From NCBI GenBank assembly GCA_030153935.1, contig JASKKX010000011.1, positions 1 through 37,803 on the forward strand: 37,803 bases of DNA, written 5' to 3'. Positions 1-8,422 of this stretch are shown here, piece after piece. The DNA is from Verrucomicrobiota bacterium (GTDB lineage Bacteria; Verrucomicrobiota; Kiritimatiellia; Kiritimatiellales; Tichowtungiaceae). The translations under genes were made by a program, and so were the position numbers. The notes beneath the pieces are model-generated. The model was not told the DNA's origin and made no database searches. It was given only the letters and a program-made list of their open reading frames with translations. Each line of letters starts with the position of its first letter. Positions within the stretch are counted from its first letter, which is position 1.

Positions 1-1673
1 TTTTCCTCTTCGTAGTCGAGGGGAATGAGACTGGGCTGGGAATAGCGTTCAAGTTCAACATCAAAGGCCGTCGGATACCAGTGTACTTCTCCGACGTGAA
101 TCGTTGCCGTTGTTCCGCTGGTGGTCAGGATTTTAGGAGCAGAAAGCAGATCGGACCCCGACGTGCGTTCCAGCGCACGGATAAGGAGTTCAATCGGGGT
201 TCCGGTGGTCTTTTCAATCAGGAGTTCACCGGCGGTGCCGATCAGTCCCGAGTCAATCGAATCCGAGGTGGATCCGGCGTAACTGTTAAAGGAGGTTGCG
301 CGCCCGGCGGTGCTGATTCCGCTGCTGAAGGCATTTTCACCGCTGCGCAGCGTGTCCGTGAAAATTTTCTGACCGCCGGCCAGGGAAATATCCCCGCCTA
401 CGGATTGTCCGGCCTCTCCGATCGTCCATTCAAAGCCCAGTTCGTCGAGTGTCCCCTGAGCCACTTCGATGAATTTGGTTTCAATTTCAACCTGCCGGGA
501 ACGTTCTTCGAGCGCCTTGCGGGCATAGCGGTCAAGCAGTTCTTTGACCTTGTCGATGTGTTTCGGAATATTGCGTACGAGAAGCACATTGAATTCGGGG
601 TTGTACTGCGCACTGCTTCCCTGCGGAAACGGCACGGTGCTGAAAAAATCGCGCACATCAACCACTCCGGCGTCGGTAAGGCCAGCTTCTCCTGAGCGCA
701 TCATCATTTTGCTGCCGACGGAAGGCATGATATCGAACTCGATTGAAACCATCTGCTGCGGAGGCTCATAATCAACCGGGGTCAGGCTGACCATGTGGGG
801 ACCAATGGTATATTTCATCCCGGACATCCGGGTGATGATGTCCAGTGCTTCAAGGGCGGTGAGGTCCGTTCCGGAGAAAGTGACTGGCGGCAGATGCGCC
901 TGCGAAGTGCCGAATACCACCAGATTCACTCCTTTCTGTTCCGGATCGAGCTGCCGGCAGGTGGCGGAGAGTTCCTGTACAACCTGCTGAATATCGCTGT
1001 TCTGAAAATCAATTTCAGGAATATGAATATTTTCCAGCTTGCTACGCAGAGCCGCTGTGCGCAGTTCATAGGCAGTCGGTTCGTGGTGCGCAGCGGCTGA
1101 GTCAGTCAGGACTCCTTCCGCTTTTGGGGTGTTCCAGGCTGCCTGCACAGACTCCAGCATCTGGGTGCGGGTCGTGTTGTAGTTCCTGGTTTCGCGTTCG
1201 GCTTTTTTGTCCGCGATCCGCCGGAGCCATTTGATGGCATCCATGCTGTAGGCATCATCATGGAGCATGGCTTCAAACAGTTTCTGTGCTTCGTCCAAAT
1301 TTCCGTTCTCATAGGCTTTTTTCCCACGTGCCAGATAATTGTCCGTGCTTTCCGGTCCATCCGGCTTCTGCAGGTGCGAACCGCTGCCGTCCTCCCCGGG
1401 GTAAACTGCCGGGCTTTTTTCCTGTTTCGACATCTGCAGCATCAACGGAGTGGTCTCCGGAAGCGATTCCGATTTGGAGTGCGAAATAGCGACTGGCGGT
1501 GCGGGCACTGCCTGAGAGGCAGCGGGGGAGGTCGTCGTGCCGGGGTCCGGCTGAACGTCTGTGAGGTCGGTGAGATCGGCAAATATATCGGAGGTATCGT
1601 CTTGTGCCGGCGCAGCAAACGGAACAATAAAGATGAGAATCAGGATGAGGGGCATCCGGAACATAATTCTCAT
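1..1673 (-). CDS. Secretin (type II secretion / type IV pilus outer-membrane channel), C-terminus beyond window
   Basis: The gene starts at an ATG at 1673 and runs off the left edge with 557 codons visible. The protein opens with a hydrophobic signal peptide (MRIMFRMPLILILIFIVPFA, then APAQ). A low-complexity linker follows, then a TPR-like stretch at about residues 115-145 (KKAYENGNLDEAQKLFEAML). Secretin N-domain repeats come next, and the last ~170 residues carry the start of the secretin barrel domain, with RQVEIETKFIEVAQGTLDEL and LLSAPKILTTSGTTATIHVG. Secretins form multimeric outer-membrane rings for type II secretion or pili. An N-terminal TPR-like region is known in verrucomicrobial PilQ-type secretins, so a pilus or T2SS role fits, but the partner genes lie outside the window. 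The closely related channel types cannot be told apart here. Confidence 0.85.
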   Translation of the reverse strand, partial: MRIMFRMPLILILIFIVPFAAPAQDDTSDIFADLTDLTDVQPDPGTTTSPAASQAVPAPPVAISHSKSESLPETTPLMLQMSKQEKSPAVYPGEDGSGSHLQKPDGPESTDNYLARGKKAYENGNLDEAQKLFEAMLHDDAYSMDAIKWLRRIADKKAERETRNYNTTRTQMLESVQAAWNTPKAEGVLTDSAAAHHEPTAYELRTAALRSKLENIHIPEIDFQNSDIQQVVQELSATCRQLDPEQKGVNLVVFGTSQAHLPPVTFSGTDLTALEALDIITRMSGMKYTIGPHMVSLTPVDYEPPQQMVSIEFDIMPSVGSKMMMRSGEAGLTDAGVVDVRDFFSTVPFPQGSSAQYNPEFNVLLVRNIPKHIDKVKELLDRYARKALEERSRQVEIETKFIEVAQGTLDELGFEWTIGEAGQSVGGDISLAGGQKIFTDTLRSGENAFSSGISTAGRATSFNSYAGSTSDSIDSGLIGTAGELLIEKTTGTPIELLIRALERTSGSDLLSAPKILTTSGTTATIHVGEVHWYPTAFDVELERYSQPSLIPLDYEEE

Positions 1674-1835
1674 AATAGACTCCTTGGGATTACACCGGTC
1701 AAAATGCCGATTCTGGAACTATAAATTTCCAATGATCCTTCGGCAATGCTTTATCTCCGCCTAACAAAAAACAAATGAACGTCCCTCGGTTGATTTTTGA
1801 TAAAAAACCTGATAGGTTTTCGCGCTCAACTTTGT

Positions 1836-1925
1836 GGAGAGGTGTCAGAGTGGTTTAATGAGCACGCTTGGAAAGCGTGTGTACCAGAAATGGTGCCGGG
1901 GGTTCGAATCCCCCCCTCTCCGCCA
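1836..1925 (+). tRNA. tRNA-Ser(GGA)
   Basis: Class II tRNA with acceptor stem GGAGAGG/CCTCTCC, a long variable arm, T-loop GGTTCGAATCC and an encoded CCA. The anticodon loop TTGGAAA places GGA at 1870-1872, reading UCC/UCU serine codons. Confidence 0.95.
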
Positions 1926-1946
1926 CATTTCAAGATCTTCTCTGGG

Positions 1947-2209
1947 TCAGCTCCATCCTGGCACGAAACCCCTCGGTGATTCCGTTAGCTTGGATTCGGC
2001 GTAGAGGTCAAACCGTGTTGCGCTTTGAACCGGTTCTCCATGTTGCCACAGGCGCAGTCGATCTGGTCGTAAAGCTCTTGGGGATTCCCATCGAGTGAAG
2101 TGATGCAATGACCTGTTCGACCCGCAAGGCTCAGGTCAAAAGAGACTTTACGTTGTACTTGGTTTTCAAAGCGGCAAAGTGTGGCCGCCGATGCCATTGC
2201 CCGTATCCG
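1947..2209 (-). pseudogene. IS1380-family transposase remnant
   Basis: Directly downstream of gcvH, the minus strand reads ASAATLCRFENQ, resembling the conserved ASQPTLCRFEN motif near the N-terminus of IS1380-type DDE transposases. Some 45 residues later it reads CGNMENRFK, resembling their C-terminal RGxMENRIKEQQLDLFADR motif. The true distance in a full transposase is over 200 residues, so the middle is deleted. After NMENRFKAQ the reading frame breaks, and the next frame continues FDLYAESKLTESPRGF, like the LDLFADR segment. This is a dead insertion-sequence scar. The match is from memory of family motifs, with no database comparison. Confidence 0.6.
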
Positions 2210-2216
2210 CCCGGTT

Positions 2217-2600
2217 CTATTCTTCTTCGCAGAGCTCGGAATACTCTTCAGCACTCATGAGATTATCGACATCTTCTTCTCTGCGCAACTCGATCTTGAA
2301 GAGCCAGCCTTCATCGTAGGGACTGTTGTTAATCAGTTCCGGATTGTCCTCCAGATCATTGTTTATTTCAACAATGGTGCCCGCCACCGGAGCATAAATA
2401 TCAGAAGCTGCTTTAACCGATTCGACGACAGCGATTTCATCCCCGGCTTCCACTTCTCTGCCGACATCCGGCAGTTCTACAAACGTCACATCAGAAAGCT
2501 GGTTCTGAGCGAAATCAGAAATACCGACAACAGCTGCGCCATCATCCAGTCTGAGCCACTCGTGAGTTTTCGCATAATAGAGGTCGGCCGGTGTCAACAT
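2217..2600 (-). CDS. gcvH: Glycine cleavage system H protein
   Basis: A 127-residue lipoyl-domain protein that carries the aminomethyl group of glycine between the P, T and L proteins of the glycine cleavage system. The lipoylation motif is ESVKAASD with lysine 63, and the family start [10 protein letters not shown] and the end EEGW-like segment ([10 protein letters not shown]) are present. ATG 2600 was chosen because AGGAG sits 7 nt upstream; an in-frame TTG at 2618 would place the Shine-Dalgarno inside the gene. No gcvT, gcvP or lpd is adjacent. tRNA-Cys ends 27 bp upstream on the same strand, so they may share a transcript. It could serve glycine cleavage encoded elsewhere, or act in lipoyl relay. 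Confidence 0.95.
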   Translation of the reverse strand: MLTPADLYYAKTHEWLRLDDGAAVVGISDFAQNQLSDVTFVELPDVGREVEAGDEIAVVESVKAASDIYAPVAGTIVEINNDLEDNPELINNSPYDEGWLFKIELRREEDVDNLMSAEEYSELCEEE

Positions 2601-2627
2601 ATTCTTCTCCTGTCTCAATTTTTAAGC

Positions 2628-2701
2628 TGGAGGCGCGAAGCGGAATTGAACCGCTGTAACAGGTTTTGCAGACCCGTGCCTAACCACTCGGCCATCGCGC
2701 C
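2628..2701 (-). tRNA. tRNA-Cys(GCA)
   Basis: Acceptor stem GGCGCGA/TCGCGCC, D-arm GGCCGAGTGGTTAGGC, anticodon loop CTGCAAA (GCA), T-loop GGTTCAATTCC and encoded CCA. It lies 27 bp upstream of gcvH on the same strand. Confidence 0.93.
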
Positions 2702-3150
2702 TTCGTCAAAGGCACATCAATGTAATGGGCCAAAAAATTGTTTAAAGAAAAAATTTCCAAAATCGTAATTTAATTTATCAGGCAGGCCCCCCGGTAAAAA
2801 ACGAGCAGAGCAGAAATCGGACAGATACCGGATAACGGCAGAAAATCCTGGCGGAAAAACAAAAAACCTATTTCCGCAAACCTGTTAACCGACACGAAGA
2901 CAGCCATAAAAATCCCGTTTAAACTTTCCGCTCCTGCGACCGGCTCCGGATCCTGCCGAAGGAGCTGGCGAGTGTTTTTTCAGAGTAACCGTCAGACAGT
3001 CAGTAAGAAAAATATCCGCGCTGCCTCAAAAATAAAGCCTGGATACCGAACGCGGGCAAATGCCGCTGATGATGTCGAGTCCTTCAAGTTCCGCCGTGTT
3101 GGCGGGGCGGTCGAACCTGCCCCCGCGGTATGTATGTGCGATAGATACGA
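2702..3150. other. Non-coding stretch between panC and tRNA-Cys
   Basis: No open frame here has recognisable family motifs or a ribosome-binding site. The only structure seen is a GC-rich hairpin at 3102-3126 (arm GCGGGG-C-GGT, loop CGA, arm ACC-TG-CCCCGC) about 25 bp after the panC stop. It lacks a U-tract but could end panC transcription. The rest presumably holds the promoter for tRNA-Cys/gcvH. Confidence 0.4.
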
Positions 3151-3990
3151 TTACTGCAGCACGATGTTGTCAATCAGCCGAGCCCCGGAAAACCTGACCG
3201 CCAGAGCGGCCAATACCGGTTTCCGCATAATCTGGACAGGTTCAAGCGTTTCATTATCAACAAGTTCAATATAATCAACACGACCGGAGGTTTTCTCGAT
3301 CACCGCCCGCATCGCGCCTCTGATCCGGTCGGCGGAACGTTCGCCCGCCGAAAACAGCTCTCTGGCAGTTTCCAATGCCCGGAAGAGACAGACCGCCTCT
3401 GCACGCTCTGCAGGCGAAAGATATTTGTTGCGCGAGCTCATTGCCAGGCCATCGGCTTCACGGACTGTCGGTCCCGAAACCACCGCCACGGGGAAGTTGA
3501 GATCACGCACCATGCGACGGAGAACACGCAGTTGCTGAGCATCCTTTTCACCCAGCACCATAAAATCCGGAAGCACAATGTTCAGCAGCTTTGCGACCAC
3601 CGTGCAGACGCCGCGAAAATGACCTGGCCGCGATGTTCCGCAAAGCACGTTGGAAAGTGATTCCTCGTTCACCCAGACACTGTGTTCCTCCAGATACATA
3701 TTTTCCGGCGTCGGATAAAACAGCAGATCAACACCGGTTTCCCGACAGAGCTGCTCATCGTGCTCGAAGTCCCGGGGATAACCCTCAAGGTCTTCATTCG
3801 GACCGAATTGTGCAGGATTCACAAAAATACTGGCCGCAACAACAGCCGCTTTTTCGTGGGCAATCTGTATTAACGACAAATGCCCTTCATGAAGGCATCC
3901 CATTGTAGGAACAAAACTGATTGTTTTGCCCTCGCGGCGGATTTGCTGTGCCGTCTTCTGCATTTCCCGGGGGGTATGAATAATTTTCAT
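3151..3990 (-). CDS. panC: Pantothenate synthetase
   Basis: A 279-residue enzyme that joins pantoate and beta-alanine using ATP, the last step of vitamin B5 synthesis. It has the nucleotidyl-transferase signature PTMGCLHEGH (residues 28-37, His34 and His37), VNPAQFGPNEDLEGYPR, LGEKDAQQLRVLRR, and VREADGLAMSSRN. ATG 3990 gives the usual PanC start MKIIHTPREM and the usual length (~280). The open frame continues upstream through tRNA-Leu, which cannot be coding. An alternative ATG at 4023 is possible, but the 3990 start is normal for the family. No panB or panD is nearby. tRNA-Leu(CAA) ends 81 bp upstream on the same strand. Confidence 0.96.
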   Translation of the reverse strand: MKIIHTPREMQKTAQQIRREGKTISFVPTMGCLHEGHLSLIQIAHEKAAVVAASIFVNPAQFGPNEDLEGYPRDFEHDEQLCRETGVDLLFYPTPENMYLEEHSVWVNEESLSNVLCGTSRPGHFRGVCTVVAKLLNIVLPDFMVLGEKDAQQLRVLRRMVRDLNFPVAVVSGPTVREADGLAMSSRNKYLSPAERAEAVCLFRALETARELFSAGERSADRIRGAMRAVIEKTSGRVDYIELVDNETLEPVQIMRKPVLAALAVRFSGARLIDNIVLQ

Positions 3991-4071
3991 AGTTGCTTCA
4001 CCGATCCAGCGGCCCTTAATCATATAGGAATCGATTTTCCCCTCTCTCAACACCTTCCGGAAGAAAAGAAG

Positions 4072-4158
4072 TGGTGCCGGAGGAGGGACTCGAACCCTCA
4101 TGGTATTGCTACCGCGGGATTTTGAGTCCCGTGCGTCTACCAATTCCGCCACTCCGGC
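4072..4158 (-). tRNA. tRNA-Leu(CAA)
   Basis: Class II tRNA with acceptor GCCGGAG/CTCCGGC, D-arm TGGCGGAATTGGTAGACGC, anticodon loop CTCAAAA (CAA), a long variable arm, T-loop GGTTCGAGTCC and encoded CCA. It lies upstream of panC on the same strand. Confidence 0.95.
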
Positions 4159-4317
4159 TTCGTGAGAAAGGTGAAAAGGCGAAGATAGAAAACCCCCCCG
4201 CCTTTTGCAAGCAGGGGTTTTAGCAATATGGACTGCGGCGGCTTCCCGGCACTTTTCAGCATGTATGCTTCGGAGGAAACGAAATGCAGGCGAGCCTGCG
4301 CCTTCCGGAAGAAGTTC

Positions 4318-5295
4318 TTACTGCGCGGTTATTTCGTCGAAAAAATTCACGAAATCATTTTTTTGTTCGCTTTCGCGCAGCTTGATGGCAGCACGTGGAT
4401 GCTCGTTCATCTGGCCGGTAATCATGTACGGCACGCTGTAGCCCCAGTCGATCCGGTCGCGCAAAGGAAGCAACAGTTTTTCAACCGCTTCAATGGCCGG
4501 ACGCTGTTTAAATTTCGGATTGCGCAGGAACCCAAGAAGCAGTTCTGTCGGACAGTTTCCCGCTCCGCGACCCAGTCCATCGAGAGTGGAGTCGAGCAGG
4601 GTCGCCCCGTGAATTGCTGCATAAATTGTATTGGCGTAAGCCATCTGCTGGTTATTGTGCGCATGAATACCAACCCGTTTCTCTTTGCCCATGGCGGTGA
4701 GGTACCGACGCATCAGGTCATCGATTTGTTCGAAGTAGAGCGAACCGAAGCTGTCAACAAGATAGATCATATCGGTTTCGCTTTTTCCGATCAGCTCCAG
4801 GCCTTTGTTGAGTTCAAATTCCGGTACGGTGGAAATAGCCATCAGGTTAACAGAGGTCTCATACCCTTTGTCTTTGGCATCTTTGACCATGTCAAGAGCG
4901 GTAGGAATCTGATGGATGTAGCAGGCGACACGAATGAGATCGATCATACTCTGGTCCGCCGGAACAATATCGCTTTCATTGGTGCGTCCGACGTCGGCCA
5001 TCACACTGATTTTGATGCCCGGATCCTGTTCACCGAAGAAGCGGTTCAGATCGTCTTCGTCACATGACTTCCAGATACCGTATTCTTCAGGGTTGAACAG
5101 TTGTTTGTCCGCCTTGTACCCGATCTCCATATAGTCGATGCCGGCAGCGACCAATGCCTTATGAACGCCCCGTACAAATTCATCTTGAAATTGATGCTTA
5201 TTCATCAGCCCCCCATCGCGAATCGTGCAGTCGAGCACTTTGAGCTGCGGCCAGAAATCAACCCATTCCGCACTGGTATCCTGCTGTTTTATCAT
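4318..5295 (-). CDS. HMGL-like (DRE-TIM) aldolase family protein
   Basis: A 325-residue TIM-barrel protein of the HMG-CoA-lyase/4-hydroxy-2-oxovalerate-aldolase superfamily. Near the N-terminus DCTIRDGG carries the metal-binding Asp and catalytic Arg. HAHNNQQMAYAN supplies the two metal-binding His, and GLGRGAGNCPTELLLGFL matches the superfamily's glycine-rich motif. The substrate is unknown; related proteins occur in Bacteroides and Akkermansia without an assigned reaction. ATG 5295 is preferred because a strong Shine-Dalgarno TAAGGAG lies 7 nt upstream and the product then starts with the barrel. The frame stays open upstream to 5484, adding 63 residues that look like the N-terminus of a phage integrase, so a longer fusion product cannot be excluded. 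Confidence 0.85.
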   Translation of the reverse strand: MIKQQDTSAEWVDFWPQLKVLDCTIRDGGLMNKHQFQDEFVRGVHKALVAAGIDYMEIGYKADKQLFNPEEYGIWKSCDEDDLNRFFGEQDPGIKISVMADVGRTNESDIVPADQSMIDLIRVACYIHQIPTALDMVKDAKDKGYETSVNLMAISTVPEFELNKGLELIGKSETDMIYLVDSFGSLYFEQIDDLMRRYLTAMGKEKRVGIHAHNNQQMAYANTIYAAIHGATLLDSTLDGLGRGAGNCPTELLLGFLRNPKFKQRPAIEAVEKLLLPLRDRIDWGYSVPYMITGQMNEHPRAAIKLRESEQKNDFVNFFDEITAQ

Positions 5296-5484
5296 TTTTT
5301 TCTCCTTAAACGTTTCCCCGCTTTTCGCCTCTTCCACCTTTTCGTTCATTCGGCGAAGCGCCTCCTCACGATCTGCGGTCTGCAATGACTCAGAATACTG
5401 AATGCCGTCAATTTTCTGCCGCCAGTAGTAAACGCCGCCGCGAAGCTTCAGGTTTTTTATTCCGGTTCCTTCAAATGTCGTCAT
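5296..5484 (-). pseudogene. Tyrosine-recombinase N-terminal remnant, in frame with the aldolase
   Basis: Sixty-three codons from ATG 5484 run without a stop into the aldolase gene. The peptide (LRGGVYYWRQKIDGIQYSES, then LQTADREEALRRMNEKVEEA) has the pattern of the arm-DNA-binding/N-terminal region of phage-type integrases: a short beta-sheet 'x-W-x-R-x-x-x-x-G', S-L-x-T, then a basic helix. Core and catalytic domains are absent. The aldolase's own Shine-Dalgarno lies inside the last codons. It is most simply a scar of a deleted integrase whose 5' end survives upstream of a housekeeping gene. A true fusion is less likely but possible. Confidence 0.55.
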
Positions 5485-5540
5485 AACGCATCACAAAAAT
5501 TGATCAACTTAATTAATATATGATGCGCCTATGATGCGTT
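5485..5540. repeat. Inverted and direct ATGATGCG repeats upstream of the integrase remnant
   Basis: AACGCATCA at 5485-5493 is the exact inverse of TGATGCGTT at 5532-5540. A further direct copy of ATGATGCG lies at 5520-5527. The repeats begin right before the ATG of the integrase remnant, in an AT-rich region shared with the divergent thyX. They could be old integrase-arm or attachment sites, or a regulator site for the two divergent genes. Confidence 0.5.
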
Positions 5541-5646
5541 TATATTTTTAAATATCAACCTTTAATTCAAATTGTTTGAATCCCCTTGCCGGATGGACCA
5601 TGATGAAGAGCTCATCGATATTGATATTTTTCACAGGGGTGACCGA

Positions 5647-6498
5647 ATGGCACATATCACAGTTCTTGAGGCTGAAAAACTGCTCGATCAGGAAATTCCA
5701 GTCCTGGACAAAGGGTTTGTCCGTCTCGTGGATTACATGGGCGGGGATTCACGAATCGTTCAAACAGCAAGGGTTTCCTACGGCGAAGGAACCAAAACCG
5801 TTCGACAGGATGCCGGTCTGATTGATTACCTGCTGCGCCACGAGCATACCTCTCCCTTCGAACATGTGATTTTTGAGCTGCATTGCAAAATGCCTATTTT
5901 TGTCGCCCGCCAGTGGGTTCGCCACCGCACGGCTCGTCTGAACGAAATATCCGGTCGATACAGCGTAATGAAGGATGAATTTTATCTGCCGCCCCGTGAG
6001 CAGATCAGTCTGCAAAGCATCGATAACAAGCAGGGCAGAAATAAAGAGTCTGTCCCGGTTGAACTCCAGGATAAAGTTCTCGAACTGCTCAAAAAGGACC
6101 AGTCCGCGTCTTACGCCAACTATACGGAAATCCTTAATGACGGAATCGCCCGTGAACTGGCGCGCATCAATCTGCCGCTTTCGATGTATACCGAATGGTA
6201 CTGGCAGATGGATCTTAAAAATATGCTGCATTTCCTTAAGCTGCGCATGGACAGCCACGCCCAATGGGAAATTCAGGAGTATGCGCGCGCTATAGCAAAG
6301 ATTGTTAAAACAGTCTGCCCGATGGCCTATGAATCATTTGAACGCCACATCCTTCACGGTGCCAAGCTTTCAAGCGACGAGATTGCCGCTGTTCAATGCC
6401 TGATCGCCGGAAAACCCAATCCGCTTGAAGGCCGTCGCCTGGCCGAATTCAACGACAAGCTCAACCGTGTTTCGGCTCTGCAGAAACCGGCGGAGTAG
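5647..6498 (+). CDS. thyX: Flavin-dependent thymidylate synthase
   Basis: A 283-residue FAD enzyme that methylates dUMP to dTMP with methylene-tetrahydrofolate and NAD(P)H, in place of ThyA. The ThyX signature RHRTARLNEISGRYS starts at Arg92. Ser102, eight residues after Arg94, is the conserved RHRX7S serine. The stretch HTSPFEHVIFELHCKMPIFV matches the family. The third residue after RHR is Arg where many ThyX have Ser; this position is not the active-site Ser. ATG 5647 is preserved behind AGGGGTG at a good spacing. Upstream in-frame ATG 5593 and TTG 5572 lack such a site but would add up to 25 residues. It is divergent from the aldolase and convergent with orn. Confidence 0.95.
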   Translation: MAHITVLEAEKLLDQEIPVLDKGFVRLVDYMGGDSRIVQTARVSYGEGTKTVRQDAGLIDYLLRHEHTSPFEHVIFELHCKMPIFVARQWVRHRTARLNEISGRYSVMKDEFYLPPREQISLQSIDNKQGRNKESVPVELQDKVLELLKKDQSASYANYTEILNDGIARELARINLPLSMYTEWYWQMDLKNMLHFLKLRMDSHAQWEIQEYARAIAKIVKTVCPMAYESFERHILHGAKLSSDEIAAVQCLIAGKPNPLEGRRLAEFNDKLNRVSALQKPAE

Positions 6499-6525
6499 TG
6501 TCCAATCTTTGGAGAGAAAGCAGGG

Positions 6526-7194
6526 TCAGCTCCGCTTTCCGGCTTTCTCACCAGCGTTGCAATGACCTGTATTTTTTGCTCCAAGCCCCATGTGCCTGCG
6601 ATAAAAAGAAAGTTCCGCCGCTGAAGCGACGATATCGTAATAAGCATCGTGCTGACGCAATCGGCGCAGGTCGGCTTCCGGAAAATAGTCCTTAACCGTT
6701 TTCGGGTCATCTTTGGAGAATTCTGTCTCTTCTCCGAGGTCAAACCACTGAATTTTAAGAGCAGAGACATCTAACAGTCTGTAGTGGAGCCGACTGATAA
6801 AAACAGGAAAAAACTTTCGCGCAAGAACCCAGTCCGTATGAATGCTGTTTCCGGCCATAATAGGCCGCTGCTGAATTGTTTTGTTGGGGGTCCCGCACCA
6901 GCGGTCTACAAATGCCGTAAGCCGCCCATCAAGTTCCTCGACCGGAACTGCGGAACGTGCCCTGCATTTGGCGACCAGTTCCGGAAGATTTTTTTCCACC
7001 CAGGGGCTGACCGGCGTATTTTCAGACAGTCGAATATGCAAATTGATGTCCTCTTCAGGAGGTGTGATGCGTTTTAGATTTTTATCCGTAAGCATCACCG
7101 CCACCTGAAGAAGCTCTGCCTGATCGAGTTCGAGCGAGGTAAATTCGGTATCAAACCAGATGTAGGCGGAAGAAGCTTTTTTGGCACTCCGCAT
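6526..7194 (-). CDS. orn: Oligoribonuclease-like 3'-5' exonuclease (DEDDh)
   Basis: A 222-residue exonuclease that degrades very short RNAs to nucleotides. The DEDDh motifs are visible: DTEFTSLELDQAELLQVAVM (ExoI), GNSIHTDWVLARKF (ExoII) and HDAYYDIVAS (ExoIII, His and Asp). It is about 40 residues longer than E. coli Orn, mostly at the C-terminus (GLGAKNTGHCNAGEKAGKRS), which looks unstructured. The ATG overlaps the ackA stop as ATGA, so translation is coupled to ackA. Another DEDDh exonuclease role is possible, but the short Orn-like layout favours oligoribonuclease. Confidence 0.85.
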   Translation of the reverse strand: MRSAKKASSAYIWFDTEFTSLELDQAELLQVAVMLTDKNLKRITPPEEDINLHIRLSENTPVSPWVEKNLPELVAKCRARSAVPVEELDGRLTAFVDRWCGTPNKTIQQRPIMAGNSIHTDWVLARKFFPVFISRLHYRLLDVSALKIQWFDLGEETEFSKDDPKTVKDYFPEADLRRLRQHDAYYDIVASAAELSFYRRHMGLGAKNTGHCNAGEKAGKRS

Positions 7195-8402
7195 CAGCTG
7201 TTTTTTCCGGAAATGATTTCAAACGTGTCCTGGGCAATCACCAGCTCTTCGTCGGTATGAATCACCAGTGCGGCCGCTTTGGAATCCTTGGTCGAAATGA
7301 CCGGTTCGTTGGCCTCATTGGCAGCATCATCACACATGATTCCGACATAGCTGAAGTTTTCAAGAATACTGCGGCGGACGTGGTGAACGTTTTCGCCTAT
7401 TCCGGCTGTAAACACAATGGCGTCTACGCCATTCAGAGCGGCAATATATGACCCTATGTATTTTTGAATACGGTAAATAAAGATTTCGAGAGCATCCTTA
7501 CAGGCCTTGTCCCCTTCCTCAACACCAGCCGTGATATCGCGCATGTCATTTTTTCCGCAAAGGCCGAGCAGACCGCCGCGTTTGTTCATCATGGCACTGA
7601 CCTGTTCGGCAGTCAGCTCTTGCGATTGCATAATGTAAAGCGGAATATAGGGATCCAGATCTCCTGAGCGGGTTCCCATCAGAATGCCGGCCAGCGGGGT
7701 GAAGCCCATGGATGTGTCGATCGACCTCCCGCCTTCAAAGGCCGTAATGGAACCGCCATTACCGAGATGGCAGGTAATCAGCTTAAGTTCTTCCAGCGGA
7801 CGCCCCAGTTTTTCAGCTGCCTTTTTCGCGACATAGCCGTGAGAGGTTCCGTGAAACCCGTAGCGACGGATTTTATAGGTGGAATACTGCTCTTTCGGCA
7901 GGCCGTAAAGATAAGCTTTCGGGGGCATGGTCTGATGGATGGCCGTGTCAAAAACCGCAACCTGCTTCATCTCCGGCAGCAGTTTATAAACTGCATCGAT
8001 CCCCAGAAGATTCGGGGGATTATGCAGCGGAGCCAATGCAGCGTTTTTGCGAATAGCCTCAACCACCTGCCCGTCAACCATAACAGACTTCGTGAAATCT
8101 TCACCGCCGTGGACCACGCGATGTCCCACGCCTGAAAGCTCTCCGAGACGGGAGAGCGAACCCATTTCGGGATCCTGCAGCATTTCAAATATTTTTTTAA
8201 TGGTCTGCGTATGGCTGGGAAGTTCGCAATAGATCTGATCAGTTTTGCGGCCTGACTTTTTATGTTTAATGAATGAACCTTCAATACCGATCCGTTCGGC
8301 GCCGCCGGCGGCAATTGCATTAAACTCGGCACCATCTGCACCGACTTCGTAGAGTTTATACTTGAGCGAAGATGAGCCGGAATTAAGAACGAGTATTTTC
8401 AT
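7194..8402 (-). CDS. ackA: Acetate kinase
   Basis: A 402-residue ASKHA-fold kinase that makes ATP and acetate from acetyl phosphate. Signature segments are NSGSSSLKYKL at the N-terminus, GHRVVHGGEDF, GFHGTSHGYVAKKAAEKLG, HLGNGGSITA, TPLAGILMGTRSGDLDP and FTAGIGENV. The length is normal. It follows pta by 20 bp and overlaps orn by the ATGA motif, giving a pta-ackA-orn operon. With pta it forms the standard acetogenic substrate-level phosphorylation route of fermenters. Confidence 0.98.
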   Translation of the reverse strand: MKILVLNSGSSSLKYKLYEVGADGAEFNAIAAGGAERIGIEGSFIKHKKSGRKTDQIYCELPSHTQTIKKIFEMLQDPEMGSLSRLGELSGVGHRVVHGGEDFTKSVMVDGQVVEAIRKNAALAPLHNPPNLLGIDAVYKLLPEMKQVAVFDTAIHQTMPPKAYLYGLPKEQYSTYKIRRYGFHGTSHGYVAKKAAEKLGRPLEELKLITCHLGNGGSITAFEGGRSIDTSMGFTPLAGILMGTRSGDLDPYIPLYIMQSQELTAEQVSAMMNKRGGLLGLCGKNDMRDITAGVEEGDKACKDALEIFIYRIQKYIGSYIAALNGVDAIVFTAGIGENVHHVRRSILENFSYVGIMCDDAANEANEPVISTKDSKAAALVIHTDEELVIAQDTFEIISGKNS

Positions 8403-8422
8403 TGTTTTTCCTGTTTTTTAAA

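Noticed and set aside
3991-4152. N-terminal extension of panC to 4152
   Set aside because: The extension reads through the tRNA-Leu gene; the normal PanC start is ATG 3990.
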